The notes below the pieces were generated by a model that worked only from the letters and a program-made list of their open reading frames with translations, was not told the origin of the DNA and ran no database searches. Below are positions 17,114-25,811 of a stretch of 64,000 nt of DNA, piece by piece. The translations under genes were made by a program, and so were the position numbers. The stretch is from Hyphomicrobiales bacterium (GTDB taxonomy: Bacteria > Pseudomonadota > Alphaproteobacteria > Rhodospirillales > JACKKN01): assembly GCA_024236415.1 (NCBI GenBank), contig JACKKN010000018.1, forward strand, positions 1 through 64,000, read 5' to 3'. The first letter of the stretch is position 1. Each line of letters starts with the position of its first letter.

Positions 17114-17120
17114 GGCCTCC

Positions 17121-17723
17121 TCACCACCCGCCCGTGCGCAGCCATTTCTTGACCATCCACAGGCGGTCCGAGCCCCAGAACGGTTCGCCGTCGACGAAGA
17201 AGAACGGGGCACCGCAGACGCCGCGCTCGACGGCCTCGGCGGTGCGGTCCTTCAGGGCCTGCTTGACGGCGGGGTCCGACAGGGCGGGTTCCAGGGCCGC
17301 CGGGTCCACGTTGCAGCCGGCGGCGATGTTCACCACCACCTCGGCCGGGGTGATGTCGATGCCCTTGCCGAAGTAGGTGTTGAAGGCCAGGCGGGCGAAC
17401 TTCCTGGCCGTGTCCGGGTCCTCGCGCTCGATCCAGTAGTAGGCCCGTGCCGCCGCCATGGTGGCGATGGGAAAGGGGTCGGGCCAGGTCCAGGGCATGT
17501 CCAGGTAACGGGCCACGCGCGGGCAGTCGTGGCGCGCGTAATCGCCCTTGATGGGCTGCTGGGTCAGGGGCCGGTTGCCGGTCTCCTTGAACACGGCGCC
17601 CAGCAGGAACGGCCGCCAAACCACCTCGCGGCCCGCGCCCTGCGCCACCTCCTCCACCTTGTCCATGGCCAGGTAGGAATAGGGCGAGGAGAAATCGAAC
17701 CAGAATTCAATGGGGGTGGTCAT
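17121..17723 (-). CDS. 2-hydroxychromene-2-carboxylate isomerase family (DsbA-like) protein
   Basis: 200 residues of the HCCA isomerase/GST-kappa group of DsbA-like thioredoxin folds. The N-terminus IEFWFDFSSPYSYLA is diagnostic, with Ser in place of the DsbA active cysteine, and the end has GVCGAPFFFVDGEPFWGSDRL (cis-Pro loop). It probably binds glutathione. The start is ATG 17723; a longer frame upstream lacks a ribosome site. It sits 7 bp before mccB in the leucine operon. These isomerases normally serve naphthalene breakdown, so here the role is unknown. Confidence 0.85.
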   Translation of the reverse strand: MTTPIEFWFDFSSPYSYLAMDKVEEVAQGAGREVVWRPFLLGAVFKETGNRPLTQQPIKGDYARHDCPRVARYLDMPWTWPDPFPIATMAAARAYYWIEREDPDTARKFARLAFNTYFGKGIDITPAEVVVNIAAGCNVDPAALEPALSDPAVKQALKDRTAEAVERGVCGAPFFFVDGEPFWGSDRLWMVKKWLRTGGW

Positions 17724-17767
17724 GGTCGTTTCCAATCCGAAAAACCAACGTGGTCCGCCAGGGCGCT

Positions 17768-17858
17768 GAACCACAGAGGCACCGAGGCACAGAGAATGAA
17801 GGGTTGCACGCGCCGCGCGCGAGAATCCCTTCTCGCTGCCTCTGTGCCTCTGGGGTTC
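17768..17858. repeat. Imperfect inverted repeat with CACAGAGGCACAGAG-type arms
   Basis: The left arm from 17768 (GAACCACAGAGGCAC...) and the reverse complement of the right arm (17836-17858) agree at 20 of 23 positions, with about 45 bp between them. Such CACAGAGGCACAGAG elements, which read as NHRGTEAQR when translated by mistake, occur as dispersed intergenic repeats in very diverse bacteria. It lies between the acyl-CoA dehydrogenase stop and the isomerase gene, inside the liu operon, and could fold in the mRNA. Confidence 0.65.
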
Positions 17859-17876
17859 AACAACGTCACCGCCACC

Positions 17877-19016
17877 TCAATCCTCCGCCAGCACGGCGCG
17901 GCTGATGACCAGGCGCTGCACGTCCGAGGTGCCCTCGTAGATCTGCGTCACCCGCACGTCGCGGTAGATGCGCTCGACCGGGAAGTCCTCCAGGTAGCCG
18001 TATCCGCCGTGGATCTGGATGGCGTCGGAGCAGACCCGCTCGGCCATCTCCGAGGCGAACAGCTTGGCCATGGAGGCTTCCTTGAGGCAGGGCAGGCCGG
18101 CGTCGCGCAGGGACGCGGCGTGCAGAATCATCTGCCGCGCTGTCTCGATGCGGGTGGCCATGTCGGCCAGACGGAAGGCAACCGCCTGGTGCTCGGCGAT
18201 GGGCTTGCCGAAGGTCTGGCGCTCGCGGGCGTAGGCGCGGGCGGCGGCGAAGGCGGCCTTGGCCATGCCCACGGACTGGGCGGCAATGCCGATGCGCCCG
18301 CCTTCCAGGTTGGCGAGCGCGATGCGGTACCCCTGCCCCTCCTCGCCCAGCAGGTGGTCGGGGGTCAGGCGCAGGTCGTCGAACACGATCTGCGCCGTGT
18401 CCGAGGCCCGCTGCCCCATCTTCTTCTCGATGGCGGCCACGGTGTACCCCGGCGCATCGGTGGGCACGATGAAGGCCGAGATGCCCTTCTTGCCGGCGTC
18501 CGGGTCGGTGACGGCGAAGGCGATCAGCAGGTCGGCGTTGGCGCCCGAGGTGATGAACTGCTTGGTGCCGCTGAGCACGTAGTGGTTGCCGTCCTTGCGC
18601 GCCCGGGCCTTCAGCGCCGCGGCGTCGGAGCCCGCCTGGGGCTCGGTCAGGGCGAACCCGGCCAGCACCTCGCCGCGGGCCATGGGGCGCAGGAATCGCT
18701 CCTTCTGATCGCTTGATCCGAACCTGAGGATCGGCATGCAACCCACTGAATTATGGACGCTCATGACCGTCGAACAGGCCCCGTCGCCGGCCGCCACCTC
18801 TTCCAGCGCCAGGGCGTAGGCCACGTGGTCGGCGCCGGCGCCGTCGAACTCGGGCGGCACCAGCATGCCCAGCAGGCCGAGGCTTCCCATCTCGGCGATG
18901 GCCTCGCGCGGAAAAGTGCCGTCGCGGTCCCAGGCGGCCGCGTTGGGCGCCAGCCGGTCGCGGGCGAAGCTCCGCGCCATGTCGCGGATGAGGGTCTGTT
19001 CCTCGTTGAGAATCAT
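17877..19016 (-). CDS. Acyl-CoA dehydrogenase (short/branched-chain type)
   Basis: 379 residues, a typical FAD-dependent acyl-CoA dehydrogenase. FALTEPQAGSDAA is the FAD/substrate loop, DAIQIHGGYGYLEDFPVER the FAD-binding signature, and IYEGTSDVQ carries the catalytic Glu361 at the short-chain position. Isovaleryl-CoA dehydrogenase is a different gene in this operon (21563), so this one may act on isobutyryl-CoA, 2-methylbutyryl-CoA or butyryl-CoA. Electrons would go to ETF, which is not encoded here. Confidence 0.88.
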   Translation of the reverse strand: MILNEEQTLIRDMARSFARDRLAPNAAAWDRDGTFPREAIAEMGSLGLLGMLVPPEFDGAGADHVAYALALEEVAAGDGACSTVMSVHNSVGCMPILRFGSSDQKERFLRPMARGEVLAGFALTEPQAGSDAAALKARARKDGNHYVLSGTKQFITSGANADLLIAFAVTDPDAGKKGISAFIVPTDAPGYTVAAIEKKMGQRASDTAQIVFDDLRLTPDHLLGEEGQGYRIALANLEGGRIGIAAQSVGMAKAAFAAARAYARERQTFGKPIAEHQAVAFRLADMATRIETARQMILHAASLRDAGLPCLKEASMAKLFASEMAERVCSDAIQIHGGYGYLEDFPVERIYRDVRVTQIYEGTSDVQRLVISRAVLAED

Positions 19017-19056
19017 CGCAGCAAGGGCCCTCCCCGACCCCGCACCGGCAGACCGG

Positions 19057-19737
19057 TTACCAGCCGATCTCGGTCCCGTCGTAGTTGAAGAAACCGCCGG
19101 TGCGTTCGACGGTCAGGTCGGCGATCACCTTGCGCATGCCCGACACGCTCTCTTCGGCGCTGATCAGGGCGCTGGGGCCGCCCATCTCGGTGCGCACCCA
19201 GCCCGGGTGCAGGACGGCGACGGAGATGCCGCGCGGCCGCAGGTCCACGGACAGGCTCTTCATGACCGCGTTCAGCGCCGCCTTGGACGAGCGGTAGATG
19301 TAGGAGCCGCCCGAGGTGTTGTCGGTCATGGACCCCATGCGGCTGGTCACGGCGATGATCTTCTTCAGCTTGCCCCGGGCCACGTGGTCGAGGAATGCCT
19401 CGGTCACCTGGAACGGCGCGATGGCGTTGACGTTCAGCACGTCCAGCCACGGCTCGCGCTCGACCCCGCCCAGCATGGCCGGGCGCGGGCCGTAGATGCC
19501 GGCGTTGTGCAGCAGCACGTCGAAGGCCTCGCGCTTCAGCTTGCGGGTCAGGGCGTGGATCTGGGCCGGGTCCGTGATGTCGAGCTGGCGCACCTGCACG
19601 CCGGTGATGGCCTGCAGGTCGGCGGCGTTGTCCGGGTCGCGGCAGGTGGCGATGACCTTCCACCTGTCGGCCGCGTACTGGCGCGCGAACTCCAGCCCCA
19701 GTCCCCGGCCGGCGCCGGTAATCATCACGGTCGGCAT
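19057..19737 (-). CDS. Short-chain dehydrogenase/reductase family protein
   Basis: 226 residues. TGAGRGLG at the N-terminus is the NAD(P)-binding motif, LLHNAGIYG the NAG motif, and SYIYRSSKAAL carries the catalytic Tyr and Lys. The Asn preceding the Ser motif also appears conserved. It resembles C-factor-like SDRs. Substrate unknown; placed in the liu operon between a thiolase and an acyl-CoA dehydrogenase, it could reduce a short hydroxyacyl or ketoacyl intermediate. Confidence 0.82.
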   Translation of the reverse strand: MPTVMITGAGRGLGLEFARQYAADRWKVIATCRDPDNAADLQAITGVQVRQLDITDPAQIHALTRKLKREAFDVLLHNAGIYGPRPAMLGGVEREPWLDVLNVNAIAPFQVTEAFLDHVARGKLKKIIAVTSRMGSMTDNTSGGSYIYRSSKAALNAVMKSLSVDLRPRGISVAVLHPGWVRTEMGGPSALISAEESVSGMRKVIADLTVERTGGFFNYDGTEIGW

Positions 19738-19766
19738 CGCTCTCTCCCCGCTCTAGCGGGTGGAAA

Positions 19767-20960
19767 TCAGGCCACCCGCTCGATCGCCAAAGCCGTCGCC
19801 TCGCCGCCGCCGATGCAGAGGGACGCGACCCCCCGTTTCAGACCATACTTTTGCAGCGCGTTCAACAGGGTGACGACGATTCGCGCCCCCGAGGCCCCGA
19901 CCGGATGGCCCAGGGCGCAGGCGCCGCCGTGGACGTTGACCTTTTCGTGGGGCAGGCCCAGGTCGCGCATGGCAGCCATGGTGACCACGGCAAACGCCTC
20001 GTTGATCTCGTACAGGTCCACCTCGTCGGCGGTCCAGCCGGTCCTGGCCAGCACCTTCTCGATGGCGCCCACGGGGGCGGTGGTGAACCATTCGGGCGGG
20101 TTGGCGTGGGTGCTGTGGGCGTGGATCACGGCCAGGGGCGTCAGGCCCCGCTTCTCGGCCTCGGACCGCTTCATCAGCACCAGGGCCGCGGCGCCGTCGG
20201 AGATGGAGCTGGAGTTGGCCGGGGTCACCGTGCCGTCCTTGCGGAACGCGGGCTTGAGCTGGGGAATCTTGTCGATGTTGGCGTTGAAGGGCTGCTCGTC
20301 GTGCGCCACCACCACGTCGCCCTTGCGCGACGCCACCGTCACCGGCTGCACCTCGGGGGCGAAGGTGCCGTCCTCGACCGCCTTCTTGGCCCGGACCAGG
20401 GAGGTGATGGCGAACTCGTCCTGGGCCTCGCGGGTGAACTGGTAGTGCTCGGCCGTGTCCTCGGCGAAGGTCCCCATCAGGCGGCCCTCCTGGTAGGCGT
20501 CCTCCAGGCCGTCCAGGAACATGTGGTCCTTGACCAGGTCGCCGTGCCCCAGGCGGTACCCGTTGCGGGCCCGTTGCAGGACGTAGGGGGAGTTGGTCAT
20601 GCTCTCCATGCCGCCGGCGACCATGATGTCGTGGGACCCGGCCAGGATGTTGTCGTGGGCCAGCATGGCCGCCTTCATGGCCGAGCCGCACATCTTGGAA
20701 ATCGTGGTGCAGCCCGTGTCCCAGGGCAGGCCGGCGTTGTGCGCCGCCTGGCGCGCCGGTGCCTGCTTGACACCGGCGAACAGGCACAGGCCCATGATCA
20801 CGTCGTCCACGTCCTCGGGCGCGATGCCGGCCCGCTCCACCGCCGCCTTGATGGCGATGCCGCCCAACTCGGGCGCCGAGACGTCCTTCAACACCCCCTG
20901 GAAACCGCCCATGGGCGTGCGCGCGGCGCCGACGATGACGATGGGGTCCTTGTCGCTCAT
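19767..20960 (-). CDS. Acetyl-CoA C-acyltransferase (thiolase)
   Basis: 397-residue thiolase II. KMCGSAMKA carries nucleophile Cys91, VHGGACALGHPVGASG the catalytic His352, and LCIGGGEATA the second catalytic Cys382. Most likely it cleaves acetoacetyl-CoA to two acetyl-CoA, which closes the leucine pathway after acetoacetyl-CoA synthetase (23771). A role in isoleucine or polyhydroxyalkanoate metabolism is also possible. GGGAAGGA precedes ATG 20960. Confidence 0.9.
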   Translation of the reverse strand: MSDKDPIVIVGAARTPMGGFQGVLKDVSAPELGGIAIKAAVERAGIAPEDVDDVIMGLCLFAGVKQAPARQAAHNAGLPWDTGCTTISKMCGSAMKAAMLAHDNILAGSHDIMVAGGMESMTNSPYVLQRARNGYRLGHGDLVKDHMFLDGLEDAYQEGRLMGTFAEDTAEHYQFTREAQDEFAITSLVRAKKAVEDGTFAPEVQPVTVASRKGDVVVAHDEQPFNANIDKIPQLKPAFRKDGTVTPANSSSISDGAAALVLMKRSEAEKRGLTPLAVIHAHSTHANPPEWFTTAPVGAIEKVLARTGWTADEVDLYEINEAFAVVTMAAMRDLGLPHEKVNVHGGACALGHPVGASGARIVVTLLNALQKYGLKRGVASLCIGGGEATALAIERVA

Positions 20961-21003
20961 TGTTGTGTCCTTCCCTGTCGTTGGGTGAAGTCGTGTCGGA
21001 TGA

Positions 21004-21486
21004 TCAGTCGTAGGGGGTGCCGTCCTTGCGGACGAAGCGCGCCCGGCCGTCGCCGTCGCGGCGCAGCAGCATGTCGATGTCGGGGTAGTCGACCTCGTCC
21101 CCCGCCGTGCGGTCGCCCACCTCCAGGTACACCGCCGGGGCGTTGGTGCGGTTGACCAGGTGGTGGCCGTCGGCCGCGCCGGCCGGGAATCCGGCCGCCA
21201 TGCCGGGGGTCAGCACCTGCTCGCCGGCGTCGGTGACCAGCACCAGCTCGCCTTCCAGGACATAGACGAACTCGTCCTGGCGAGTGTGCCAATGGCGCTG
21301 CGACGACAGCGTTCCAGGCGGCACCTCGACCAGGTTGACGCCGAAGTTGGTCAGGCCGAAAACGTCGCCCAGGCGCCGTTTCGTCCGCGCCCGGACGGCC
21401 GCGGCGAAGGGCGCCGGATAGGTTGATCCGGAAACCGACTCCACCTCGACCGCGGCGACCGCGGCTTTCCCCCTGGCCCCGGCCAT
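21004..21486 (-). CDS. Cupin domain protein
   Basis: 160 residues, a single cupin barrel. Motif 1 is HWHTRQDEFVYVLEGE (two His, Glu), and motif 2 lies in the GFPAGAADGHHLVN segment (His), so a metal site is plausible. The lead TYPAPFAAAVRARTKRRLGD and LTNFGVNLVEVPPG match a common proteobacterial cupin family of unknown role. I chose ATG 21486 because the open stretch upstream to TTG 21579 is AT-rich, has unlike codon use and overlaps the end of isovaleryl-CoA dehydrogenase. No good ribosome site is seen for either start. Confidence 0.75.
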   Translation of the reverse strand: MAGARGKAAVAAVEVESVSGSTYPAPFAAAVRARTKRRLGDVFGLTNFGVNLVEVPPGTLSSQRHWHTRQDEFVYVLEGELVLVTDAGEQVLTPGMAAGFPAGAADGHHLVNRTNAPAVYLEVGDRTAGDEVDYPDIDMLLRRDGDGRARFVRKDGTPYD

Positions 21487-21562
21487 GGCCGTCAGCGCCG
21501 CCGCGCCATGGAGCGCTTCAGATTTAATTTTTTCAATTGGAACAACAGAGTCGTGGACATTG

Positions 21563-22735
21563 CTAAGCCGTTTCCTCAAATAGTTCGCGGCCGATCAGCC
21601 AGCGGCGAATCTCGCTGGTGCCGGCGCCGATCTCGTACAGCTTGGAATCGCGCAGCAGGCGCCCGGTCGGGCTCTCGTTGATATAGCCCATGCCGCCCAG
21701 GCACTGGATGGCCTCCAGCGTCATCCAGGTGGACTTTTCGGCGGCGTACAGGATGGCGCCGGCGGCGTCCTTGCGCGCGGTCTCGCCCCGGTCGCAGGCC
21801 TGGTTGACGGCATAGACGTAGGCCTTGGTGGCGTTCATGGTGGTGTACATGTCCGCCAGCTTGCCCTGCATCAACTGGAATTCGCCGATGGACTGGCCGA
21901 ACTGCTTGCGGTCGTGCAGGTAGGGCACGACGATGTCCATGCAGGCCTGCATGATACCCAGCGGCCCGGCGGCCAGCACCGCGCGCTCGTAGTCGAGCCC
22001 GCTCATCAGCACGTTGACCCCGCGCCCGATGCCGCCCAGGACGTTCTCCTCCGGCACCTCGCAGTCCTCGAACACCAGTTCGCAGGTGTTGGACCCGCGC
22101 ATGCCCAGCTTGTCCAGCTTCTGCGCCGTGGAGAAACCCTTGAACCCCTTCTCGATCAGGAACGCGGTGATGCCGCGCGGCCCGGCGTCGGGATCGGTCT
22201 TGGCATAGACCACCAGGGTGTCGGCGTCGGGTCCGTTGGTGATCCACATCTTGTTGCCGTTCAGGACGTAGCGGTCGCCCCTCTTTTCCGCGCGCAGCTT
22301 CATGCCGACCACGTCCGAGCCGGCACCCGGCTCGCTCATGGCCAGGGCGCCCACGTGGTCGCCCGAGATCAGCTTGGGCAGGTATCGGCTTTTCTGCTCG
22401 GCGGTGCCGTTGCGACGGATCTGGTTGACGCACAGGTTGGAGTGGGCACCGTAGGAAAGGCCCACGGCGGCCGAGGCGCGGCTGATCTCCTCCATGGCCA
22501 CGGCATGCTCCAGGTAGCCCATGCCGGCGCCGCCGTACTCCTCCTCGACGGTGATGCCCAGGATGCCCAGGTCGCCCATCTTGCGCCACAGGTCGGCGGG
22601 GAAGTCGTTGGCCTTGTCGATGTCGGCGGCGCGCGGCGCGATCTCGTCCGAGGCGAAGCTGCGCACGGAGTCGCGCAGCATGTCGGCGACCTCGCCCAGG
22701 TTGAAGTTCAGACTGGGATACTGGTTGGGGATCAT
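21563..22735 (-). CDS. Isovaleryl-CoA dehydrogenase
   Basis: 390 residues, starting at ATG 22735 (MIPNQYPSLNFNLGE) behind GGAAAGG. The protein follows isovaleryl-CoA dehydrogenase closely: SYGAHSNLCVNQI, MSEPGAGSDVVGM, SNTCELVFEDCEVP, and the catalytic Glu250 in LDYERAVLAAGP, the position peculiar to IVD rather than the C-terminal Glu of short-chain enzymes. It oxidises isovaleryl-CoA to 3-methylcrotonyl-CoA, the substrate of MccAB. LiuA equivalent, near the beginning of the operon. Confidence 0.93.
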   Translation of the reverse strand: MIPNQYPSLNFNLGEVADMLRDSVRSFASDEIAPRAADIDKANDFPADLWRKMGDLGILGITVEEEYGGAGMGYLEHAVAMEEISRASAAVGLSYGAHSNLCVNQIRRNGTAEQKSRYLPKLISGDHVGALAMSEPGAGSDVVGMKLRAEKRGDRYVLNGNKMWITNGPDADTLVVYAKTDPDAGPRGITAFLIEKGFKGFSTAQKLDKLGMRGSNTCELVFEDCEVPEENVLGGIGRGVNVLMSGLDYERAVLAAGPLGIMQACMDIVVPYLHDRKQFGQSIGEFQLMQGKLADMYTTMNATKAYVYAVNQACDRGETARKDAAGAILYAAEKSTWMTLEAIQCLGGMGYINESPTGRLLRDSKLYEIGAGTSEIRRWLIGRELFEETA

Positions 22736-22822
22736 GGACCTTTCCGCCTTGACCTGTTCGTTGAAATCCGGCGGTCTGGCGCCGCCGGTCACCTAGCCTA
22801 CCACGTCGGCGGGGCCGACGGT

Positions 22823-23278
22823 CTACCCGACCACGTTGGGGTTGCCGATGATGCGCATCAGGGTCTGCTGCATGATGGCGCAGACGGACTCCTTGCCGTC
22901 CTTCACCACCGTCACCTCGGCCGTGGTCACGCTCAACGTCCTTCCCGGGCGCACCACCCGGCCGCGGGCGATCAACAGCTCGCCATCGGCCGGCGCGGTG
23001 ATGTTCAGCTTGTACTCCACGGACAGGATGCCGTCGCCGTCGGCCATCAGGCTGAAGGCGGCGTAGCCGCCGGCGTTGTCGGCGATGGTGCCGACGACGC
23101 CGCCGTGGAAGAAGCCGTGCTGCTGCGACACGTCGTCGCTGTAGGGAAGATGGATCTCGCAGAAGCCCGGTTCAACCTTGGCGACGGAGGCCCGGATGTG
23201 GCGCATCATGCCCTGCTTGCCGAAACTGGTGCGGACCGCCTGTTCGAAGTCCGGGCGGCGCGGCTCGTAGGCGCTCAT
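22823..23278 (-). CDS. PaaI-type hotdog thioesterase
   Basis: 151 residues, one hotdog domain. QQHGFFHGGVVGTIADNAGGYAA is the PaaI/YdiI active-site helix with its His and Asp, and ILSVEYKLNITAPADGE the following strands. It hydrolyses acyl-CoA thioesters, probably to free CoA when intermediates pile up. Its start overlaps the stop of the gene before by ATGA (23275-23278). It is the second gene of the liu operon. Confidence 0.85.
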   Translation of the reverse strand: MSAYEPRRPDFEQAVRTSFGKQGMMRHIRASVAKVEPGFCEIHLPYSDDVSQQHGFFHGGVVGTIADNAGGYAAFSLMADGDGILSVEYKLNITAPADGELLIARGRVVRPGRTLSVTTAEVTVVKDGKESVCAIMQQTLMRIIGNPNVVG

Positions 23279-23715
23279 ACCAGGGCTCCGCCGCCGGCCT
23301 CGGCCATCAGACGCCGCCCGGTGGCCACCACTTCGTCGGGGAACGGGCAAGACTTGCGCAGGGCCGTGTCCACGTGCACGGCGAACAGGTCGCACTCGGC
23401 GGCCACCTCGCCGGTCTGGCAGTTGACCATGCTGTGGCTGAAGTGGACCTTCTTGCCCTCGATCCGGGTCAGCCGGGTGCGCACCTCCATGGTGTCGCCG
23501 GGCAGCAGTTCGCGCTTGTAGCGGATGTTCTGCTCCAGGGCCGCCATGCCGCGGCCCTGGTCGCGGAAGAACGCGCGGGTCATGCCCAGCAGGGCGAAGA
23601 AGTTCCACGTCGCCTCGTCGAACTTGCCCACGTAGTACATCACGTTCATGTGCCCCACCTGGTCGCAGTGCCAGGGATAGACCGAGCCCTTGTAGGTCAA
23701 GGGTGCGTCCGACAT
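23275..23715 (-). CDS. Acyl-CoA thioesterase, YbgC/4HBT hotdog family
   Basis: 146 residues. HCDQVGHMNVMYYVGKFDEATW is the 4-hydroxybenzoyl-CoA thioesterase-type active site with the catalytic Asp, and NIRYKRELLPGDTMEVRTRL the next strands. It is the first gene of the liu operon, with GGAGG before ATG 23715 and a LiuR-type palindrome 38 bp upstream. Two thioesterases in a row suggests control of branched acyl-CoA load. Exact substrate unknown. Confidence 0.85.
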   Translation of the reverse strand: MSDAPLTYKGSVYPWHCDQVGHMNVMYYVGKFDEATWNFFALLGMTRAFFRDQGRGMAALEQNIRYKRELLPGDTMEVRTRLTRIEGKKVHFSHSMVNCQTGEVAAECDLFAVHVDTALRKSCPFPDEVVATGRRLMAEAGGGALV

Positions 23716-23745
23716 GCCTCACCTCCCCGCGGATTGAACGGCGCG

Positions 23746-23774
23746 AGACTAGTTTACGTTTACGTAAACGTCAA
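23746..23774 (-). promoter_or_regulatory. liu operon promoter with LiuR operator
   Basis: On the minus strand TTGACG (23769-23774) and TAGTCT (23746-23751) are 17 bp apart. The spacer is filled by TTTACGTTTACGTAAA (23753-23768), which matches the LiuR box TTTACGTTAACGTAAA at 15 of 16 positions. The wider string ACGTTTACGTAAACGT (23756-23771) is a perfect palindrome. An operator between -35 and -10 is typical of MerR-family control. It precedes the 23715 thioesterase and the downstream operon. Confidence 0.82.
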
Positions 23775-25774
23775 GCATCGCCCTCGCCCGACATGGCGGC
23801 CACCCGGGCGGCCACCTGGGCGGCGAAATCGACGAAGTAGTCCAGCGCCCCGGGGTCGGCCATGGCATCGCGGCTGGCCGCCTTTCCCGGGTCCATGCCC
23901 ATGAGGATGCGGCGCACCGGGACCTCCATCTTCTTACCCGTCAGGGTGTGCGGGATGGCCGGAACGGCGTGGATGGCATCGGGCTGGTGACGCGGCGAAA
24001 AGCGGGTGCGCAGGGCCCCGTTGATGGTGTCGCGCAGGGTGTCGTCCAGCTCCCGCCCCTCTTCCATGACCACGAACAGCGGCATGTGGAAGCGGCCGCC
24101 AGGCAGGTCCAGGTTGACGATCAGGCTGTCGCGCACGCCGTCGATGGTCTCCAGCACGCGGTAGATCTCGGCCGTGCCGATGCGCACGCCATAGCGGTTC
24201 AGCGTCGAGTCCGACCGCCCGTAGATGACGCAGGACCCGTCGGCGTTGAACCGGATGAAGTCGCCGTGGCGCCAGCGGCCGGGGAAGTCCTCGAAATAGC
24301 TCTCGCGGTAGCGGGTGCCGCCGGGGTCGTTCCAGAAGAACACGGGCATGGAGGGCATGGGCGCGCTGACCACCAGCTCGCCGATCTGCCCCACCAGGGG
24401 CTCGCCGGCGTCGGACAGGGCCTCGACCGCGACCCCCAGCCAGGGCGCCTGGATCTCGCCCGAGCGCACGGGCAGCGACGGCACGCCGCCGACGAAGGCG
24501 GTGGCCACGTCGGTGCCGCCGCTGATGGAGTTCAGCCACACGTCGCGCTTGATGCTGTCATAGACCCACTCGAACCCTTCGGGGCTGAGGGGCGAGCCGG
24601 TGACGCCGACGGCGCGCAGCGCCGACAGGTCGAAGGCGGCGCCGGGCTTCTCGCCGGCCTGGGCCAGGGCGTTGATGAAGGCGGCGCTGGTGCCGAAGAA
24701 GGTCATGCCCGTTTCCTCGGCCAGGCGCCACAGGGTGCCGTTGTCGGGGTACCCGGGGTTGCCGTCGAACTGGACGACGGTGGCCCCCGTCAGCAGGGCC
24801 CCGACCACGACGTTGTACATGACCCAGCCCGTGGTGCTGAACCAGAAGAACACCGACTCGGGCCCCAGGTCCAGGTGCAGGGAGCCCATCTTGAGCTGCT
24901 CCAGCACCACGCCACCGTGGCCGTGGACGATGCCCTTGGGCAGGCCGGTGGTGCCCGAGGAATAGAGCACCCACAGCGGATGGTCGAAGGCCACGCGGGC
25001 GAACTCGAACCCGTCCGCCGAGGTCGCCAGCGCCTCGTCCCACGGCACCCGATCGGCCGCGCCGCGCCAGGCGCCGGTGTCCAGGTAGGGCACCGCCACC
25101 ACCCGCCGCAGGGTGGGCAGGGCCTCGACCAGTTGGGCCACCACCGCGCGGCGGTCGAAGTCGCGGCCGCCGTAGCGGTAGCCGTCGACCGCGAACAGGA
25201 CCTTGGGTTCGATCTGCCCGAACCGGTCGATGACGCTCTGGGTGCCGAAATCGGGCGAGCAGCTCGACCACACGGCGCCCACCGCCGCCGTGGCCAACAG
25301 GGCGATGGTGGTCTCGGGGATGTTGGGCATGTAGGCCACCACCCGGTCGCCGGGCTCGACCCCCGCCGCGCGCAGCCACGACGCCAGGCGCGTGACCCGG
25401 TCGGCCAGGTCGTCGTGGGACAGGTCGGCCAGGGGCCGCACCTCGGACATGTGGCGGATGGCAACGGCGCCCGGGCGGCCGCGGGCCAGGACCTGTTCGG
25501 CGTAGTTCAGGCGCGCGCCCGGAAACCACTCGGCCCCCGGCATGTCGCGCCGGCCCAGCACCCGGTCATGGCCGGTCCATCGGTCCAGGCCGAAATGAGT
25601 CCACAGGCTTTCCCAGAATCCCTCGATGTCGGATACCGACCAGCGCCACAGGTCCTGGTAGGCGGGCAGGCGCAGCCCCCGGGCCTGCTCGACCCGGCGG
25701 CGGAACTTCTCCATTTTGCACTTGGCCACGGCCGCGTCGCCGGGCCGCCACAGAACGCTTCCTTCCTCGGCCAT
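23771..25774 (-). CDS. Acetoacetyl-CoA synthetase
   Basis: 667-residue AMP-forming enzyme, starting at ATG 25774 (MAEEGSVLW) behind GGGAGG. It carries the AMP-binding motif LYSSGTTGLPKGIVHGHGG, ISGGTDVATAFVGG, and YGRSDSTLNRYGVRIGTAEIYR; a LTGKKMEVPVRR segment near the end carries the catalytic lysine region. The RVEQARGLRLPAYQDLWRWSV beginning is typical of AACS and not of acetyl-CoA synthetase. It activates acetoacetate from HMG-CoA lyase to acetoacetyl-CoA for the thiolase. It lies 37 bp downstream of the LiuR gene and is probably co-transcribed with it. Confidence 0.93.
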   Translation of the reverse strand: MAEEGSVLWRPGDAAVAKCKMEKFRRRVEQARGLRLPAYQDLWRWSVSDIEGFWESLWTHFGLDRWTGHDRVLGRRDMPGAEWFPGARLNYAEQVLARGRPGAVAIRHMSEVRPLADLSHDDLADRVTRLASWLRAAGVEPGDRVVAYMPNIPETTIALLATAAVGAVWSSCSPDFGTQSVIDRFGQIEPKVLFAVDGYRYGGRDFDRRAVVAQLVEALPTLRRVVAVPYLDTGAWRGAADRVPWDEALATSADGFEFARVAFDHPLWVLYSSGTTGLPKGIVHGHGGVVLEQLKMGSLHLDLGPESVFFWFSTTGWVMYNVVVGALLTGATVVQFDGNPGYPDNGTLWRLAEETGMTFFGTSAAFINALAQAGEKPGAAFDLSALRAVGVTGSPLSPEGFEWVYDSIKRDVWLNSISGGTDVATAFVGGVPSLPVRSGEIQAPWLGVAVEALSDAGEPLVGQIGELVVSAPMPSMPVFFWNDPGGTRYRESYFEDFPGRWRHGDFIRFNADGSCVIYGRSDSTLNRYGVRIGTAEIYRVLETIDGVRDSLIVNLDLPGGRFHMPLFVVMEEGRELDDTLRDTINGALRTRFSPRHQPDAIHAVPAIPHTLTGKKMEVPVRRILMGMDPGKAASRDAMADPGALDYFVDFAAQVAARVAAMSGEGDA

Positions 25775-25811
25775 GTCCTCCCCCGTCCGGCTCCGGCTTG
25801 TCTCGCCAGGC

